Shown here one piece after another: positions 20,641-29,264 of a DNA stretch of 35,348 nt. This DNA comes from an uncultured Pelagibacteraceae bacterium. GTDB lineage: Bacteria; Pseudomonadota; Alphaproteobacteria; Pelagibacterales; Pelagibacteraceae. The first letter of the stretch is position 1, and each line of letters starts with the position of its first letter. The notes below the pieces were generated by a model that was not told where the DNA came from, made no database searches, and saw only the letters and a program-made list of their open reading frames with translations. Where the stretch lies: the NCBI GenBank assembly GCA_902523495.1, contig CABYZU010000009.1:1-35348 (forward strand), written 5' to 3'. The position numbers and the translations under genes were made by a program.

Positions 20641-22439
20641 TGAAATTTTATTTTTTTTTCAAATAATGAGCTCAATTGTGAAATCATTACGTCTCCTAGT
20701 TCATTAACATCTGAAATCTTTATTGCTTTATTATAATACCTTGATACATCGTGACCTATCCCAATAGCAAGTATTTCAATTTCTGATTTGTCCTCGATAA
20801 ACTTTACCATTTTTTTTAAATGTTTTTCCAAAAAATCTCCTGAATTAACTGATAGAGTTGAGTCATCAACAGGAGCTCCATCAGAAATAATCATTAAAAT
20901 TTTTCTTTCCTCTTTCCTTCTTTTAATTCTATTAAAAGCCCATGATATAGCTTCACCGTCTATGTTTTCTTTAAGCAATCCCTCTTTTAACATTAGCCCG
21001 AGATTATTTTTTGCTTGTCTCCAATGTGTATCAGCCCCTTTGTAAACGATATGTCTCAAATCATTTAATCTGCCAGGTGTTTTTGGTTTACCTTTATTAT
21101 TCCAATGCTCTCTACTTTGACCACCTTTCCAATTTTTAGTTGTGAACCCCAATATTTCAACTTTAACGGAGCATCTTTCAAGTGTTCTAGATAGTATGTC
21201 TGCACAAATAGCTGCAATTGTAATTGGTCTACCTCTCATTGAACCAGAATTATCTATTAAAAGTGTAACTACGGTGTCTTTAAAATCTAGATCCTTTTCT
21301 TTTTTGAATGAAAGTGAATTATAAGGATCCATTATTATTCTTGGTAACTTGGAACTATCAAGCAATCCTTCCTCTAAATCAAATTCCCATGCTCTGTTTT
21401 GCTTAGCAAGTAGTTGTCTTTGAAGTTTATTTGCCAGTTTTGTAATAATATCTTGGAAGCCTATTAGTTGTTGATCTAATGTCTTTCTAAGTTTATTTGC
21501 CTCGTCTGCATTTTCAAGATTTTCTGCTTTAATAATTTCGTCAAATTCTGTCGAAAAAATTTTATACTCGATATCTAAATCTCTTAAGTTTTTTTTTTGA
21601 AATATTTGTTCAGAGTTTTGTTTTTCTGTATCTGAGTCTACAATCTGCTCATCAAGTTTATATTCATCTATATTATAATCTGTATCCATACTTGCATCTG
21701 TTTCTTCGTTTTGATCGCGGTCCTTGTTATCCTCAGAATCACTATTATCATTTTCATTAGATGGGTTTTCTTGATTTTCCTCTTGGTTTTCCTCATTGGG
21801 ATACTCTTCATTGTTAGACTCGAAAATATCCATTTCTTGTAAAATTTTAGTAAATCGAGAACTATAAATATTCTGATTCTCTAAATTATTTTTTAAAAAT
21901 TCAATATGGTGAAAAATTGATTTGTCAAAATCTTTTTTCCAAACATTAAGCATTTTTGTGGCGATAGAATTAAAATTGATATTATAAAAATTTTTTAACA
22001 TATATAATTCAAAAGCCTCAATTACAGGGACATCTTCTTTCGATTTAATCTGATCTTTTTTTTTTAGGCTTATTATTTGATTATAATTTTCTATTAAATT
22101 CTTTTCGATTCCCTTTAGCATTTTTGAACCCAAAGTTTCATATCGCACTTTTTCTGCTATTTTATAAAGAGACTTACATGAAGAGTTGGTAGGTGAGTTT
22201 TTTTTGAATATTAAATCGTCTGAAAATTTTTTTTTCAAAGCTCTAGAGTCTGACTCAGCTCTTGCTTTTATAAAATCGTTTCTGGTATTTAAATTATCAA
22301 TCTCAAAATAACTAAAATTTTGAGAATTTTTATCTTTATTATTATTTATTACATTATCAAAATCCTCTGAAATAACCCTTGCAGTAGAGGATAGAGCTTG
22401 TTTGAGCTTTTCTTTTAAAGTTTCAGATTTATTATTCAT
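20637..22439 (-). CDS. cobT: CobT-like cobaltochelatase subunit, VWA domain
   Basis: A 600-residue protein matching CobT, which with CobS (AAA+) and the large subunit CobN inserts cobalt in aerobic cobalamin synthesis. The order is an N-terminal helical region (1-205), a very acidic low-complexity linker (about 207-275, rich in Glu, Asn and Asp), a conserved region (about 287-390, [18 protein letters not shown]), then a C-terminal VWA domain with the MIDAS motif DNSGS (396-400), Thr and Asp metal-site partners further on, and ISDGAPVDD (518-526). The start shares one base with the cobS stop (TAATG), implying translational coupling. No cobN or other corrin gene is in the window, so the cobalamin role is uncertain; a MoxR/VWA-type remodelling role is equally possible. 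Confidence 0.93.
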   Translation of the reverse strand: MNNKSETLKEKLKQALSSTARVISEDFDNVINNNKDKNSQNFSYFEIDNLNTRNDFIKARAESDSRALKKKFSDDLIFKKNSPTNSSCKSLYKIAEKVRYETLGSKMLKGIEKNLIENYNQIISLKKKDQIKSKEDVPVIEAFELYMLKNFYNINFNSIATKMLNVWKKDFDKSIFHHIEFLKNNLENQNIYSSRFTKILQEMDIFESNNEEYPNEENQEENQENPSNENDNSDSEDNKDRDQNEETDASMDTDYNIDEYKLDEQIVDSDTEKQNSEQIFQKKNLRDLDIEYKIFSTEFDEIIKAENLENADEANKLRKTLDQQLIGFQDIITKLANKLQRQLLAKQNRAWEFDLEEGLLDSSKLPRIIMDPYNSLSFKKEKDLDFKDTVVTLLIDNSGSMRGRPITIAAICADILSRTLERCSVKVEILGFTTKNWKGGQSREHWNNKGKPKTPGRLNDLRHIVYKGADTHWRQAKNNLGLMLKEGLLKENIDGEAISWAFNRIKRRKEERKILMIISDGAPVDDSTLSVNSGDFLEKHLKKMVKFIEDKSEIEILAIGIGHDVSRYYNKAIKISDVNELGDVMISQLSSLFEKKIKFH

Positions 22440-23413
22440 TAAATTTGAATATTCAACAAAGACTCTGGTAATTCTTCACCAAAGCATCTTTGATAGTATT
22501 CAGCGATTATATTCTTTTCAATGTCATCACATTTATTTAAAAATGTTAATCTAAAAGCATAACCAGTATCTTTAAAAATTTCGTAGTTTTCAGCCCAATG
22601 TAATACAGTTCTAGGACTCATTACAGTTGAAATATCACCAGCTATAAATCCTTTTCTTGTTAACGAGGCAACTTTTATCATATTTGAAACTATTTCTTTG
22701 CCTTTTGAATTATTAAGTTCCTTATTTTTACCTAAGATGATTTCCATTTCTTTATCAAGACTTAGATAGTTTAAGGTTGTGACAATATTCCATCGATCCA
22801 TTTGTCCTTGATTTATTTGTTGTGTCCCATGATAAAGACCTGTTGTGTCACCCAAACCAATTGTATTAGAAGTAGCAAATAATCTAAAAAACTTGTTTTG
22901 TTTAATAACTTTATTTTTATCTAGAAGAGTAAAACTACCTTCAGATTCCAGCACCCTCTGAATAACAAACATAACATCAGGTCTACCAGCATCATATTCA
23001 TCAAATACTAATGCTACTGGATTTTGAATAGACCATGGTAATATACCTTCATTAAATTGTGTAACTTGTTTTCCATCTTTTAAAATGATTGCATCTTTAC
23101 CAATCAGATCTATTCGACTGACATGGCTATCTAGATTAACTCTTATACAGGGCCAGTTTAATCTAGCTGCGATTTGCTCAATGTGAGTTGACTTTCCTGT
23201 ACCATGGTAGCCTTGAACTAAAACTCTTTTATTGAAAGCAAAACCTGAGATGATAGCAAGAGTTGTGTCTCTATCAAATTTGTAATTTTTATCTATTTCG
23301 GGAACATATTCGCTTTTTTTTGAAAAAGCGTCTACTTCCATCTTAGACTCAATTCCAAAAGTCTGTTTAATAGAAAGTTTGATATCAGGTAGATTGTTGA
23401 TGTTTGGTGTCAA
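22439..23413 (-). CDS. cobS: CobS-like cobaltochelatase subunit, MoxR-type AAA+ ATPase
   Basis: A 324-residue AAA+ ATPase. Walker A is GYHGTGKST (68-76), Walker B is ALVFDEYD (134-141) and sensor 1 is ATSN (180-183). The N-terminal segment (SIKQTFGIE, then [11 protein letters not shown]) and [11 protein letters not shown] match CobS. CobS and CobT form stacked hexameric rings that power metal insertion by CobN in the known system. It overlaps the J-domain gene by 4 bases (ATGA) and cobT by 1, so the three genes look like one translationally coupled operon. The ATPase site is intact. Confidence 0.95.
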   Translation of the reverse strand: MTPNINNLPDIKLSIKQTFGIESKMEVDAFSKKSEYVPEIDKNYKFDRDTTLAIISGFAFNKRVLVQGYHGTGKSTHIEQIAARLNWPCIRVNLDSHVSRIDLIGKDAIILKDGKQVTQFNEGILPWSIQNPVALVFDEYDAGRPDVMFVIQRVLESEGSFTLLDKNKVIKQNKFFRLFATSNTIGLGDTTGLYHGTQQINQGQMDRWNIVTTLNYLSLDKEMEIILGKNKELNNSKGKEIVSNMIKVASLTRKGFIAGDISTVMSPRTVLHWAENYEIFKDTGYAFRLTFLNKCDDIEKNIIAEYYQRCFGEELPESLLNIQI

Positions 23414-23931
23414 TTTTTTTCTCTATATGTATTTTTTAGTTGAGTGTATGCCAAAGTAATTGATTTAAGTTTTTCTTCAAATTTTTTATTCCCAGAATTC
23501 ATATCAGGGTGGAATTTTTTAACAAGTATTTTAAATTTATCATAAATTTTCCCCCATTTAGATCCTACTGAAATACCCAAAATTTCAAATGCTTTAACAT
23601 CTTTATGGCTATATCTAAATTGTCCCATGTGATTAAAATCGCTTTTTAATTTTTCTTTATCTAAATCATCTCTCAAAGTATTATTCCACAAGACTCTAAA
23701 AAAATTGTCTGAAGAACTAAAACTTTGTGTTGGCTTATGCCAAACCATATCTGATTTCAAAAAATTAATTACTTGGTCATCATTCATCCCTGAAAAGTAA
23801 TTCCAATTTTTATTAAATTCTTTAACATGATCTAAACAAAGTAATCGATATTTTTTGCTATTATCTTTTTCAACTGGTGCTTTATATTCACCAATTTTTG
23901 AACAATTATTCCAGTCACAAATATTTTTCAT
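23410..23931 (-). CDS. J-domain (DnaJ-like) co-chaperone with N-terminal Cys/His motif
   Basis: A 173-residue protein. A C-terminal J domain (about 112-173) carries the HPD motif at 141-143 ([10 protein letters not shown]), which stimulates Hsp70 ATPase in this family. The N-terminus has C5-x4-C10 and C32-x2-H35, a plausible small zinc site. I start it at the ATG at 23931 rather than the longer frame from 24045: the extra 38 residues look like translated spacer, would overlap bolA on the other strand by 98 bases, and the [10 protein letters not shown] start places the Cys motif at the N-terminus. It is first in the operon with cobS and cobT (4-base overlap) and 16 bases from the divergent bolA start. 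The context suggests it serves the CobS/CobT complex or its clients, perhaps with DnaK (inference). Confidence 0.88.
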   Translation of the reverse strand: MKNICDWNNCSKIGEYKAPVEKDNSKKYRLLCLDHVKEFNKNWNYFSGMNDDQVINFLKSDMVWHKPTQSFSSSDNFFRVLWNNTLRDDLDKEKLKSDFNHMGQFRYSHKDVKAFEILGISVGSKWGKIYDKFKILVKKFHPDMNSGNKKFEEKLKSITLAYTQLKNTYREKN

Positions 23932-23947
23932 GATATAAATATTATAT

Positions 23948-24208
23948 ATGAATATAAACGAATTAATTGCAATCGTAAAAAAAAAATTAGAAAAAAATAT
24001 AAATTTTGAAGATCTTCTAATTGAGGATAAAACTTTTTTGCACAAACATCATATTGGACACGATAGCAGAAAGTTTCATTTAAAAATAAATATTAATTCA
24101 AAAGAGCTTTCAGCTCTCGCTAAAATTGAAAGCAATAAAAAAATTTATAAAATTTTAGATGATGAACTAAAAACTTATATCCATTCTTTACAAATTATAA
24201 TCCATTAA
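23948..24208 (+). CDS. bolA: BolA family protein
   Basis: An 86-residue BolA-like protein. The conserved region is HHIGHDSRKFHLKININSKE (35-54), with the SxHFxlxIvS-type pattern, followed by KIESNKKIYKILDDEL (about 59-74) matching the family helix, normally R...H..vy..L. BolA proteins pair with monothiol glutaredoxins and affect Fe-S cluster handling; some act as regulators. The 16-base AT-only-but-one spacer to the divergent J-domain gene leaves almost no leader. The 3' end overlaps convergent aroB by 21 bases. It is short but recognisable. Confidence 0.88.
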   Translation: MNINELIAIVKKKLEKNINFEDLLIEDKTFLHKHHIGHDSRKFHLKININSKELSALAKIESNKKIYKILDDELKTYIHSLQIIIH

Positions 24209-25303
24209 GTTTTTTTGAATAAATTTTTTTATAATCCTATCAGAAAATTCTTTTTCAATTATAGGACCACCAATCCTTTTTATTAGCATTAATTTTATTT
24301 TTTTAGAAATATTTTTTTTATCTCTCATCATAAAAGAAATTATCTTATCAATATCTTTTAGAGAAAAATAAGTTTGAATAGAAGTTGGAAATTTTGAATT
24401 ATTAAAATGATTTGATACAAAATCAAATTCTCTTTTACTAATAATTTTTTTTTCTAAGCTAAAACTCAGTGCGGACCTCATTCCTAAAATAACTGCCTCT
24501 CCGTGATTTAATTTTTTCGAAAAATTTAATCCTGCTTCGTATGCATGAGCAAATGTATGTCCAAAATTTAAAATTTTTCTTAAATTCGATTCTTTTTCAT
24601 CCTTCTCAACCACTGATTTTTTTATTTTACAGCTCTGAAATATAGATTTTTCTATATGCGGAGTTTCTAATTCTAAAATTTTTTGAATATTTTTATCAAG
24701 ATAAGTATAAAACTTTTTATCAAAAATAAGTGAGTGTTTTAGTATTTCTGCATAACCACAAATTATTTCTCTAGATGGAAGGCTTTCTAAAAATTGGATA
24801 TCACTGATTACAAGTTTTGGCTGATAAAAACTTCCAATAAGATTTTTACCCTCTGTTGTGTTAATACCTGTTTTTCCACCAATAGATGAGTCTACTTGAG
24901 ATAATAATGTTGAGGGTATATTTACAAATTTTAAACCTCTTTTAAAAATACTTGCTGCAAATCCTGTTACATCACCAGTTATACCTCCACCAATCGATAC
25001 CAAACAATCATTTCTAGTAAAATTTTTTTTTAGCAGAATATTTAATATCTTATTGATACTTTTTTGATTCTTGTTTTTTTCATTAGCCTCGAATGTATAC
25101 TTAAAAAGTTCAAACTTTTTTAGGGATTTTGTAACTTTAGAAATAATTTTGTTTGGTATTTTTTTATCTATTATTAACAAGTACTTTTTACTGTTAATTG
25201 AATTTCGACTAAATAGACTTGACAAATTTTCAACTAGATTTCTACCTATCAAAACAGGATATTTCTCTGTTTCAGTTCTAATAACTAATTTAATTGGTTT
25301 CAT
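24188..25303 (-). CDS. aroB: 3-Dehydroquinate synthase
   Basis: Second step of the shikimate pathway: DAHP to 3-dehydroquinate, NAD- and metal-dependent, cytoplasmic. At 371 residues it is family length (about 360-380). The NAD site GGGITGDVTGFAAS (105-118) is followed by PSTLLSQVDSSIGGKTGIN (130-148). The metal ligands are Glu186 (GYAEILKH), His249 (NFGHTFAHA) and His267 (LNHGEA). It overlaps aroK by 14 bases, so the pair is coupled, as commonly found in bacteria. The 3' end overlaps bolA by 21 bases. Confidence 0.97.
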   Translation of the reverse strand: MKPIKLVIRTETEKYPVLIGRNLVENLSSLFSRNSINSKKYLLIIDKKIPNKIISKVTKSLKKFELFKYTFEANEKNKNQKSINKILNILLKKNFTRNDCLVSIGGGITGDVTGFAASIFKRGLKFVNIPSTLLSQVDSSIGGKTGINTTEGKNLIGSFYQPKLVISDIQFLESLPSREIICGYAEILKHSLIFDKKFYTYLDKNIQKILELETPHIEKSIFQSCKIKKSVVEKDEKESNLRKILNFGHTFAHAYEAGLNFSKKLNHGEAVILGMRSALSFSLEKKIISKREFDFVSNHFNNSKFPTSIQTYFSLKDIDKIISFMMRDKKNISKKIKLMLIKRIGGPIIEKEFSDRIIKKFIQKNLMDYNL

Positions 25304-25802
25304 AAATTTTAATTATTTTTTTTGCGATTTCATGTTTTGTAAGATTTTCACAGTCTATTTTATACAATGCCTTTGAGTAAATTAGGGACCGTTTTTTAAT
25401 TATTTCTATTAGTTTATTTCTGCTAGAATTAATGGCCAGGGGTCTTTTTTTACTGTTTTTGATACGATTGATTAATGTATCGTTTTCCCAATTCAACCAA
25501 AATGATAAATGGTTTTCTAATACCTCCTTTTTGATTACTTTGTTCATGAATGCACCCCCTCCAAGTGCAATCACTCCTTTTTTATTACGCAAGATGTCCA
25601 AAGTAATTTTTTTTTCGATGTCTCTAAAAAACCTTTCACCCTTTGATTGAAAGATTTTAGCTATCTTCATCTTTTCAAAATTTTCAATTGCTTGGTCTAT
25701 ATCAAAAAAATTTAGATTTAATCTTCTAGATACTATTGAGCCAATAGAAGTCTTTCCGGAGCCCATCATTCCTAAAAAAACTATATTTTCTTTTGATTTC
25801 AT
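25290..25802 (-). CDS. aroK: Shikimate kinase
   Basis: Phosphorylates shikimate at the 3-hydroxyl using ATP. At 170 residues it is typical. The P-loop is GMMGSGKTS (11-19), the shikimate-binding DID motif is in NFFDIDQAIE (31-40), then GERFFRDIE with the substrate-binding Arg, the GGG loop in ALGGGAF (about 80-86) and the lid Arg in KRPLA. All key residues are present. It is upstream of and overlapping aroB. A 57-base gap separates it from the divergent small membrane protein gene; no clear sigma-70 site stands out there beyond general AT richness. Confidence 0.96.
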   Translation of the reverse strand: MKSKENIVFLGMMGSGKTSIGSIVSRRLNLNFFDIDQAIENFEKMKIAKIFQSKGERFFRDIEKKITLDILRNKKGVIALGGGAFMNKVIKKEVLENHLSFWLNWENDTLINRIKNSKKRPLAINSSRNKLIEIIKKRSLIYSKALYKIDCENLTKHEIAKKIIKIYETN

Positions 25803-25859
25803 AAGTTTCTATATTGAAAAAACACAAATATGTCTTAATTTGAAATTAATTAAATCTAT

Positions 25860-26039
25860 ATGCAATTTACAAGAAAAACAAGTTCTAGCAAAACTATATT
25901 AGGGTTGTTGATTAAACTAACTTTGATTATTTTAGTCCTTATAGGAATTATTTTTCTTTTAAATAAAATAGATTTTCCCGCACCAAAAAAAACGATTGAA
26001 AAAATTATTCCAAATGAAAATTTTAAGATTGTTAAATAA
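25860..26039 (+). CDS. Small single-pass membrane protein, unknown
   Basis: A 59-residue frame from ATG 25860 to TAA 26037-26039. A basic N-terminus (MQFTRKTSSSKT) precedes one strong hydrophobic helix (about 13-34, ILGLLIKLTLIILVLIGIIF), then FPAPKKTIEKIIPNE and a short charged tail. The positive-inside rule predicts N-terminus in, C-terminus in the periplasm. Codon use and composition match the neighbours. The last 26 bases overlap the start of the next gene in another frame. I do not recognise a family. Its support is the shape of the protein, the fact that it fills the space after the aroK promoter region, and the overlap typical of coupled genes here. It may be an inner-membrane partner of the exported protein that follows. 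Confidence 0.6.
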   Translation: MQFTRKTSSSKTILGLLIKLTLIILVLIGIIFLLNKIDFPAPKKTIEKIIPNENFKIVK

Positions 26040-27783
26040 AAAATATTTTTCAATTATAACTATTTTCTTACTTATGATGGTAAACTCTTTTTCAGAAAAC
26101 CAACCAGTTGATATATGGAATATTGATAAAAGTGAAACTCAAGAAAATTTGGAAAATAAAGAATTAAAATCTGATCCAGAAATCAATTTAGAGAAAAATA
26201 GTATTGATGTATTTAATATGCAAAACGATCCTGAAGATCTATTGATTAAAGTAGATGAAACTCTTAATTCGAAAGAAATTAAAATTATAGGTTTATACGA
26301 TCCAGAAGATTTTGGATTAAGTATGGACATGTGGTCTAATTCTAACGGAGACCAACTTAAATATCTTTTCTCTAATTTAGCCAAAATAAATTTATCTAAG
26401 GATGCCGCGGAACTTATGAATATAGTGCTTTTGACTAATGCTTATTATCCAAAAAAAAATATAAGTGAAAAAAATTTTTTAAAAATAAAATCTGACTGGC
26501 TAATGAAACATAATGATTTAGAATTAATTGAAGAATACATAATAAAAAATAATATTATTAATCTCCACCCTAAATTAACAAAATTTTTAGTTGATAATCT
26601 CCTATCAGAGTCCGAACTTAATAAAGCTTGTGAAATATTTTCCAAAAATTCTGAACCTATAGAAAGTCAGTATTTATCAAAATTTAATATCTACTGTTTA
26701 GTTTTCAATGATAAAAAAGAACAAGCAAAATTGATTTTAGATCTCAAAAAAGAATTAGGATTTAAAAATAAGTATTTTGAAAATAAGTTAGATTATTTAT
26801 TTGGTTACATAGATGTTGTTGATAAGTCTATTTCTGAAAAAAATATTTTAGAATTTCATCTAGCACATAAAACTAATGTAGATTTTTCATTTGAACCAAA
26901 CAAAAATACAAATCCATTGATTTGGAAATATTTAGCTACCTCAAATTTATTATATAAAAAAAATGAAATTGATCTGGCTGAGCTAGATAAAATAAAGCTA
27001 ATTGAATATGCTACACATAACAAAAATTACAGTGAAAATGATTTATTTGAAATTTATAAGAGATTTCAGTTCAGTATAAATCAATTCTTAAACTTTAATG
27101 ATGCTTTTAAATCTCTTACAAGCACTGAGAGTAGAGCATTATTGTATCAAAGAATTTTGCTAGAATCTGAAATAAACAAAAAAATGGAATTAATTAAAAT
27201 TTTAAAAAATTTATTTATTCAGGATAACTTAGATAATGCGTTTAAAGACAAACTTAAAGAATTATTAAAAGTATATGATCTAAATCAATTATCATCAAAA
27301 CACACTAGTTTCTATTTGAAATATATTGATGATGAAAAGATTCCAAAAAAAATAAAGTATAATGAGGATTTAATACATCAATCTAAGCTTTTAAAATATT
27401 TTGATGGAGAATATGATATGTCAAAAACACAGAAAGATTTAAATAATTATCTGAAGAAAATCAAAAAGAATAAAAAGTATGTCCTTTCAAAAAAAGATAT
27501 AATTTTGATTGAGTCATTAAAGTCAGACGGAATAAAAATTGATAAAAAGTATAATAACTTATACGAGATATTAGAGTCTGAAATGCCCACAGATATTCAA
27601 GTGATGATAAATAATAATGAGATAGCATCAACAATTTTAAGATTAATTGAAGTTATTGGTCAAGACAGGCTTGAGGCATTAGATGAAGATACATTATTTT
27701 TTATTATTAGCGCTCTGAACCAATTAAACGTAGATACTTTGCGTAACAAAATTTTATTAAAAGTTCTTCCTTTAAAAGTTTAA
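26014..27783 (+). CDS. Exported alpha-helical protein of unknown function
   Basis: A 589-residue protein I do not recognise. A signal peptide fits residues 1-27 (KILRLLNKKYF, then SIITIFLLMMVNSFS, cleavage near FSENQ), which is why I choose ATG 26014 over the upstream ATG at 25996 that only adds six residues in front of the charged n-region. An acidic linker follows (about 28-85), containing DIWN and NDPEDLL. The rest is predominantly helical, without transmembrane segments, with an irregular TPR-like or solenoid look (repeated short Leu-rich helices such as DLELIEEYIIKNN). Probable periplasmic location. It overlaps the 59-residue membrane gene by 26 bases and precedes def by 23 bases. A structural or scaffolding role is speculation. 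Confidence 0.75.
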   Translation: MKILRLLNKKYFSIITIFLLMMVNSFSENQPVDIWNIDKSETQENLENKELKSDPEINLEKNSIDVFNMQNDPEDLLIKVDETLNSKEIKIIGLYDPEDFGLSMDMWSNSNGDQLKYLFSNLAKINLSKDAAELMNIVLLTNAYYPKKNISEKNFLKIKSDWLMKHNDLELIEEYIIKNNIINLHPKLTKFLVDNLLSESELNKACEIFSKNSEPIESQYLSKFNIYCLVFNDKKEQAKLILDLKKELGFKNKYFENKLDYLFGYIDVVDKSISEKNILEFHLAHKTNVDFSFEPNKNTNPLIWKYLATSNLLYKKNEIDLAELDKIKLIEYATHNKNYSENDLFEIYKRFQFSINQFLNFNDAFKSLTSTESRALLYQRILLESEINKKMELIKILKNLFIQDNLDNAFKDKLKELLKVYDLNQLSSKHTSFYLKYIDDEKIPKKIKYNEDLIHQSKLLKYFDGEYDMSKTQKDLNNYLKKIKKNKKYVLSKKDIILIESLKSDGIKIDKKYNNLYEILESEMPTDIQVMINNNEIASTILRLIEVIGQDRLEALDEDTLFFIISALNQLNVDTLRNKILLKVLPLKV

Positions 27784-27806
27784 AAATTAGTTTATCTATT
27801 CATTAA

Positions 27807-28331
27807 ATGAGTATTAAAGATATAATTACTGTGCCAGATGACACTCTTAAAAAAATTTCTAGTCCGATAGAGAATGTAGGTGATAACGAAAAAGAATTAA
27901 TAAAAGATTTATTTGATACAATGTATAACTCAAATGGAATTGGGTTAGCAGCAGTGCAAGTAGGTATTTTGAAAAGAATTTTAGTAATTGATATATCAGG
28001 AAAAGATGAAAAAAAACAACCGTTAAGTTTTATCAACCCTGTGATAAAAACAGTAAGTGATGAAACTTCAGTTTATGAGGAGGGATGTTTGTCAATTCCA
28101 AATACCTTTATAGAAATCGAGAGACCCAAAACTTGTGAGGTAGAATTTATTGATATTAATGGAAAAGTAAAAAATTTAAAATGTGATGGTCTTTTATCAA
28201 TTTGTCTACAACATGAAATTAACCATTTAGATGGAAAATTAATTATTGATAACTTATCTAAATTAAAAAGAGATTTGATTATTAAAAAAATTTCAAAAAC
28301 ACAAAAAAATCCCGATAGAATAATAGTATAG
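27807..28331 (+). CDS. def: Peptide deformylase
   Basis: Removes the formyl group from the N-terminal Met of nascent proteins. At 174 residues the three family motifs are intact: GIGLAAVQ (44-51), EEGCLS (91-96) with metal ligand Cys94, and QHEINH (135-140) with ligands His136 and His140 and catalytic Glu137. Its TAG stop is immediately followed by the fmt ATG in the same frame, so formylation and deformylation genes are directly coupled, as in many bacteria. Confidence 0.97.
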   Translation: MSIKDIITVPDDTLKKISSPIENVGDNEKELIKDLFDTMYNSNGIGLAAVQVGILKRILVIDISGKDEKKQPLSFINPVIKTVSDETSVYEEGCLSIPNTFIEIERPKTCEVEFIDINGKVKNLKCDGLLSICLQHEINHLDGKLIIDNLSKLKRDLIIKKISKTQKNPDRIIV

Positions 28332-29264
28332 ATGGCTCAAAAAATTATTTTTATGGGCACACCATTTTTTGCTGTTCCAGTTTTAAAATCCTTACATCAA
28401 AATGGATATCCTATATCAGTTGTCTATACTCAGCCACCACAAAAATCAAAAAGAGGGCAAAGGCTAAAAAAATCCCCAGTGCAGGTTATATCTGAAACAT
28501 TAAAAATAGATTTTAGAGCTCCAAGTAACTTAGAAAATAATCAGGAAGAGTTTGAATTTTTAAAGAAACTTGATGCGGATCTTGCAATAGTGGTGGCTTA
28601 TGGACAAATAATTCCTAAAAATTTTCTAGACTTAACTAAAAAAGGTTTCATCAACTTGCATGGGTCAGTGCTTCCAAAATGGAGAGGAGCAGCACCAATT
28701 CAAAGATCAATTATGAATTTAGATAATGAGACAGGTATAAGTATAATGAAAATTGTAGAAAAATTAGATAGTGGCCCTGTTTGTAATATTTATAAAGTGA
28801 AATTAAATGATAATGAAAATACACAAGACGTCTCTGATAAATTATCTTTTTTAGCAGCAGAGAAAATTTTAGATAACATAGACATTATCCTTAAAGATAA
28901 AGCAAAATTTATTGAGCAAGATCACTCTAAAGCAACATACGCAAAAAAAATTGACAAAAAAGAAGGACAAATAAACTGGAATACTAGTGCTAAACAAATC
29001 ATTGGAAAAATAAACGGCTTAACTCCAAATCCAGGTGCTTATTTTAGTTTTAAAGGTGAAAGATATAAAATTTTAAAAGCTAAATTAGGAAGTGGAGTCG
29101 GTAAATCTGGGGAAGTAATTTCAAATAATTTAGAAATTGCATGTGTAAATAATGAGTCCATTAAGATACTACAAATTCAAAGACAAGGAAAAAAATCTCA
29201 AAAAATTAGTGAATTTATACTTGGTTCGCAAATCAAAAAAGGGTCAATAATATCTTATGTTTAG
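28332..29264 (+). CDS. fmt: Methionyl-tRNA formyltransferase
   Basis: Transfers a formyl group from 10-formyl-THF to initiator Met-tRNA. At 310 residues it has the usual N-terminal formyl-transferase domain (IIFMGTPFFAVPVL, 5-18) with catalytic Asn108, His110 (INLHGSVLPKWRGAAPIQ) and Asp146 (KLDSGP), and a C-terminal tRNA-binding domain (about 205-310, NGLTPNPGAYF). Zero spacing from def, 8-base overlap with truA. Confidence 0.97.
   Translation: MAQKIIFMGTPFFAVPVLKSLHQNGYPISVVYTQPPQKSKRGQRLKKSPVQVISETLKIDFRAPSNLENNQEEFEFLKKLDADLAIVVAYGQIIPKNFLDLTKKGFINLHGSVLPKWRGAAPIQRSIMNLDNETGISIMKIVEKLDSGPVCNIYKVKLNDNENTQDVSDKLSFLAAEKILDNIDIILKDKAKFIEQDHSKATYAKKIDKKEGQINWNTSAKQIIGKINGLTPNPGAYFSFKGERYKILKAKLGSGVGKSGEVISNNLEIACVNNESIKILQIQRQGKKSQKISEFILGSQIKKGSIISYV

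Noticed and set aside
20827-22439. Acidic repeat region of cobT as a DNA repeat or insertion
   Set aside because: The Glu/Asn/Asp-rich linker is a normal variable part of CobT proteins and shows no exact tandem repeat unit.
23932-24045. Longer start for the J-domain gene (38 extra residues)
   Set aside because: It would overlap bolA by 98 bases, the extra sequence is hydrophobic translated spacer, and the Cys motif fits an N-terminus at 23931.
25071-25376. 101-residue + strand frame across aroB/aroK
   Set aside because: Phe/Leu/Ile-rich antisense shadow of Lys/Asn-rich coding sequence; apparent hydrophobicity is a by-product of base composition.
25996-26013. Upstream ATG for the 589-residue exported protein
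   Set aside because: It adds only six residues before the signal-peptide n-region; ATG 26014 gives a cleaner signal peptide, though the upstream start is not excluded.
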